Shown: in pieces, positions 56,751 to 61,592 of the stretch | Layout of the letters: each line of letters starts with the position of its first letter | How positions within the stretch are numbered: position 1 is the stretch's first letter | From: Arion vulgaris | Lineage: Eukaryota > Mollusca > Gastropoda > Stylommatophora > Arionidae | DNA: 64,000 nucleotides | Reading direction: 5' to 3' | Assembly (NCBI GenBank): GCA_020796225.1 | Contig: CM036775.1 | Span: 12,853,671 to 12,917,670 of the forward strand | The notes under the pieces: model-generated | Databases searched by the model: none | What the model was told of the DNA's origin: nothing | What the model saw: the letters and a program-made list of their open reading frames with translations, nothing else | Translations under genes and position numbers: made by a program

Positions 56751-59700
56751 TGTAAAGGATATCAACCAATCAATCAATAAATCAATCAATCATGTAAAGG
56801 ATATCAATCAATCAATCAATCAATGAAATCAACAATGTGGGTCTGCTGAAAGTCTTATCTATATTTTCTTCATACCATAATACTTGACGTTCATCGCCAG
56901 CGATCTATGTGGCTAAATGGTTAAGCGCTTTCCTTGCGTTCTGAATGTGGGTGAATTCGCGCCGTCTGTGGCTTAGGGGTTAGTGACTCGGTCTATTAAC
57001 CCCGACGTACTGAGTTCGAATCACGCTGAGAACAGTTTTGTTGCAAATTGTTTGCGTGGATTTTAACAAAAGGACGATGGCCACACCCGTTCAGAAAGCA
57101 ATGAGAAACTACTGAACGTAATAATGCCTTGAAAAATCACAAACAGCGTTACAAGCTGGGGTTGATTCGCAAAGTCATGTAAAGGATATGCAATTAACTT
57201 AACTTAGTGTTCACGAGTACATTTTTTCCAGATATCCCAAGGATTGTTGCAGGAGATACGGAGTTTGTGCTTTGATAAATATTCTTGTAGGGTTGCGTCG
57301 TATTTCTGCAGAGAGAGACCGAGCCATATGGGTTTTTTTTCCAATCCAGAAGCACTTGAGCTTTCAGTTCTTCGGCTCGGTGCCATCTTAACACTCCGGT
57401 TCGGTGCCACGAACACCGTAAATCTGGAGAACCTGTAGCTTTTCTGCCAACCTGCGGAATTGAACCACACTCACAGAGGGCTTGTCACCCGTCTCCCAAC
57501 GCGCTACGAACACGCTGGGCAGCCGGGCGGCTATATGGGGTAAAACTCAGTGCAATAAAGTCAATCCTTCGGCTTCAAACCCATTAGCCTCAGGCGTGGG
57601 CTGTTGCACCTCTCTAGTGTATGCAGAGATACAGGTATAGTCTAATCCTGGAACACAATCCCTTAACACAGGTGGGGCATACATGATCAACATTAGACAT
57701 GTGGGTAGTGTGTGTTCTGTCTTTTTATGCAGCTTGTTTTATCCACTTTCTCAGAAGTACGACGATTCTCAGCTTTGAGAGTTCCTGTTGTGTTGTTACA
57801 GAGGAGATATATTTGGCGATCATGCGGAAGGGATTTTCATAACATGGTGTCTATATCGAAGCATTTTAGAGACACTTTAAGAGCGTCTTTTGTCAGTGTG
57901 TTGTTGGAGTTTGCAAGGGAAGCAAAGGATAATTACACTGCGACCTACAAGGCATGTCGTAAGAGGCGACTGAGGTAGGGGAAACTAGGAAAGCTACCCT
58001 AGTAAATAAAAAGCGTCACAGAAATCGAATGTGCTGACCTACTTGTAGACGTATAACTGGCACAATTTACAATCGCTCTTAGACTCAGATCTGGTGTCAA
58101 AGGCGCATGAGGGGCTGTGCCAGGATTACTGAGCCGGCACTAATCAAGACCCTTACTTTACACGGTGTTTTATACGAGTAAGACGCCGTCCGAGGACAAG
58201 CTTACAGGCCCCGTCAAATGTTCCTAATCCGGAACAACTTCACAAGTCAGAAAGGGCATAACAGTAGTAACTCACTGTTTGGCGTAGATCACAAAGCCAA
58301 AATATACGGCAAAGCTGATTGAAAAGGCGAAGATCCGGGCCGAAATAGTCGGCAGAAAGGATCGAACCCTAGAGAAAGATCACCCTAGTAAATCAAAAGC
58401 TGGCTGAAACCGGGTGGGTGGGCCTAGTCACCATGGGCGCATAATCGTTCAATATAGATCACCTGTTCTTGTCAAAGAACCAATTATATATTACAAAAGA
58501 ATGATAAAATTGGCCGTGAAGAACGATCGAAAAGAAGAATAAAGACTCAGATCTCACGCAAATCACAAAGAGTGGTTTAACAGTTGGTCGGTATGGAGCG
58601 TTTGAAGAAGAAGAAACAAAACTGATGGCTCTGAGTATTTGTATTTATGTTCATACCGACTGCATATGTTTTATCTCTGTCCTTAAACGACATCAAAGTT
58701 GTTGACACTTCTTGAAGGTACAATCTGGTCTGTGAAGGCATTACTAATTACACGTGTCCCTGTCTTTTACCCTAGCTACCTGTGTCACCTTAGTTACCTC
58801 TGCGCAAATAATGCGCCAGGTAAACTTCACCGACAGTGCATGTTTAATTTAGTCCGGTTTTCTGCGCTGTTTCAACGTCGGAATATACTTTTGTATTTAC
58901 CACGAAATAAGTGAGTGACATGTCAGTTGTCAGGAGTCAACATATCAGAACTTGCCAAGATCCTGTTCAATTGTTAAGTTGTTCCCTGGTAATGATTGAT
59001 TGCTAGGACCATCATCATTGCACTTCGGTGAGTAATCATGTGAGTTCCGATCTTATTCTTACACGTGAAGATCTCAGCTGCAGTGTATAAACTCCGTAGC
59101 ACAGACGATGGTCCCAGATGTCATTTAGAAGATGGTAAAAATATTTTGGAGAAATATTTTCAAAGAGCTGTATAAAAAAAAGTACGAGTATTATATTGTG
59201 ATTACGCGCATTCATCACATGTACAATGCGTGGTGACAGTTTCGGCTTTTTAGAATAACCTTTAGTCTTTAGAAATCCTCTTAGCTACCTCACCCTTTTT
59301 AAACCGGAGTTATAAACCAGTTTTATTTTACTTTGATATTAATGTCGTACGTGTATTGTCGGGAATCTCAAGGGGAGCAAAGAATAGTACCACTGCGACC
59401 TACAATGTATGTCGTAAGAGACGACTGAGGTAGGGGCCTAAGGAAGCTACCCTAGTAAAATAAAAACGTCGCAGAAATCGGATGTGCTGGCCTACTTGTA
59501 TGCGCATAATTGGCACAACATACAATCGCTCTTACCCTCAGATCACATGCAGGTCACAAGGAGTGGTTAACAAGCGGTCGATGTCAGGCATTCGAAGAAG
59601 AAGTCGTCTTGTAGGTCGCAGCGGTATTTTCTTTGTTTCCTTGCGGGCCTCAGCACCACGCGGGCGGGTTACATGTATTGCTACTGTAGAAAGCAGACAC

Positions 59701-61547
59701 ATAAAGAACAAGGCTTATTTTCTGAATTCCCTAAGAGGGTGAGACACCATTCAAGGAATGGGGTGAATATTCAACACTAATGCCAGACAGTGTCGTCTTA
59801 CAGTAATAAACCTCTCTTGGATAAATGAACTTTGGGATGGCTGCTGCAACGGAGGACAGATCACGAAAGGGAATGCCCAATGTGCCATGACATCGATCGC
59901 ATAACATAACATAACAATAGCATAACACATGCAACACTAACCAGACTGCAAGAAAACTAAGTCAAGTGTGCTGTAGATAGACAATAGCACTATATTTTAA
60001 GACAAAGAAATAATTTTAAAAAACTAGCAAAGAATCGGTGTTGTTAGTTGCCACACACTGAGAGACATACTGAGAAAACGATCGGAGCACTTATAGGCTT
60101 ATTGGTTGAATGTGTAGTTTATTCTGACGACAAAACTAAACTATTCAACTTGTTGCCGGTATCGTCTCTGACATTCAACTTGTTGCCGGTATCGTCTCTG
60201 ACATTCAACTTGTTGCCGGTATCGTCTCTGACATTCAACTTGTTGCCGGTATCGTCTCTGACATTCAACTTGTTGCCGGTATCGTCTCTGACATTCAACT
60301 TGTTGCCGGTATCGTCTCTGACATTCAACTTGTTGCCGGTATCGTCTCTGACATTCAACTTGTTGCCGGTATCGTCTCTGACATTCAACTTGTTGCCGGT
60401 ATCGTCTCTGACATTCAACTTGTTGCCGGTATCGTCTCTGACATTCAACTTGTTGCCGGTATCGTCTCTGATATTCAACTTGTTGCCGGTATCGTCTCTG
60501 ACATTCTTCAGTATAGGGTGATCTCTGTGACATAGAGGTTAGGTGCTAGTCTCTTGTGCCAAAGGTACCAGGTTCGCTCCCTCGTCAAGCCATCTGGATA
60601 TTTCCCAAAAGATCCCTGATCTCAGTGTAGGAGAAATCGAGTTTCGAATCCTGTCGGAGACGGACAATAAAACGTAGGTCCCGTGTTCAATTTGAGCAGG
60701 TAAAAGAACCCTTGATAGTTCAAAATTGAGAAGAGCAAGCTGGAAAGCCGCTTTAGTTAGTTAGTTTATTCCTTTCGTGCCAAAAGCGGCACATAGGGCA
60801 GAGGTTTTAGATCTCCATGTAATACGGTTCTTTGCTAGCAGTTGGAGATCTTGTATGGTTTTACATCCCAATAGTTTACTTTCTTGTTGGATGGTTCTTC
60901 GAAGAGTGGCCTTAGGTCTTCCACGTTTTCTTTTCCCAACTGGTGACCACATAAGGACTTGTCGATTTAGTCTCTTTTCGTCTGACCTAAGAACATGACC
61001 TAAATATTTCCACCTTCGTTTCCTTATAATATTTGATACGGGTTGTTGGTGTGTTCTATCTCTCACTGTGTTGTTAGAAACGAAATCACTCCATTTTACT
61101 TTAATAATTTTCTGAGACATTTATTCTCAAAACTGTCCAGTTTCTTATCAATTTTCTTTGTTCATTTCCAACTTTCACAACCGTAGGTCAGTACATGAAT
61201 CACACATTGGTTGGAAAGCCACAACCAAGTAAAAATTCATTAGAAACGATTAAAAAATATAAGTCCTACATAAATATCTTTATTGACGGAGACTGCAGTC
61301 AAACTATGTAGCAATGGCGAAACAACGTAATAAACAATGTACTGTAGTTTGACCGAAATATTTGTAAAACTACAGTACTTTGTTATTACGTGTTTCGCCA
61401 TAAATATATTCATCATCTTCAAAATTACATTGGGGACCCTCGCCGTTGCTACGGAGTTCGTGCACTGCAGCTGAGATCTTCCTGTGTAAGAAAGAGATCG
61501 GAGCACACATGATTACTCACCGAAGTGCAATGATGATGGTTCAATCG

Positions 61548-61592
<45 letters not shown>

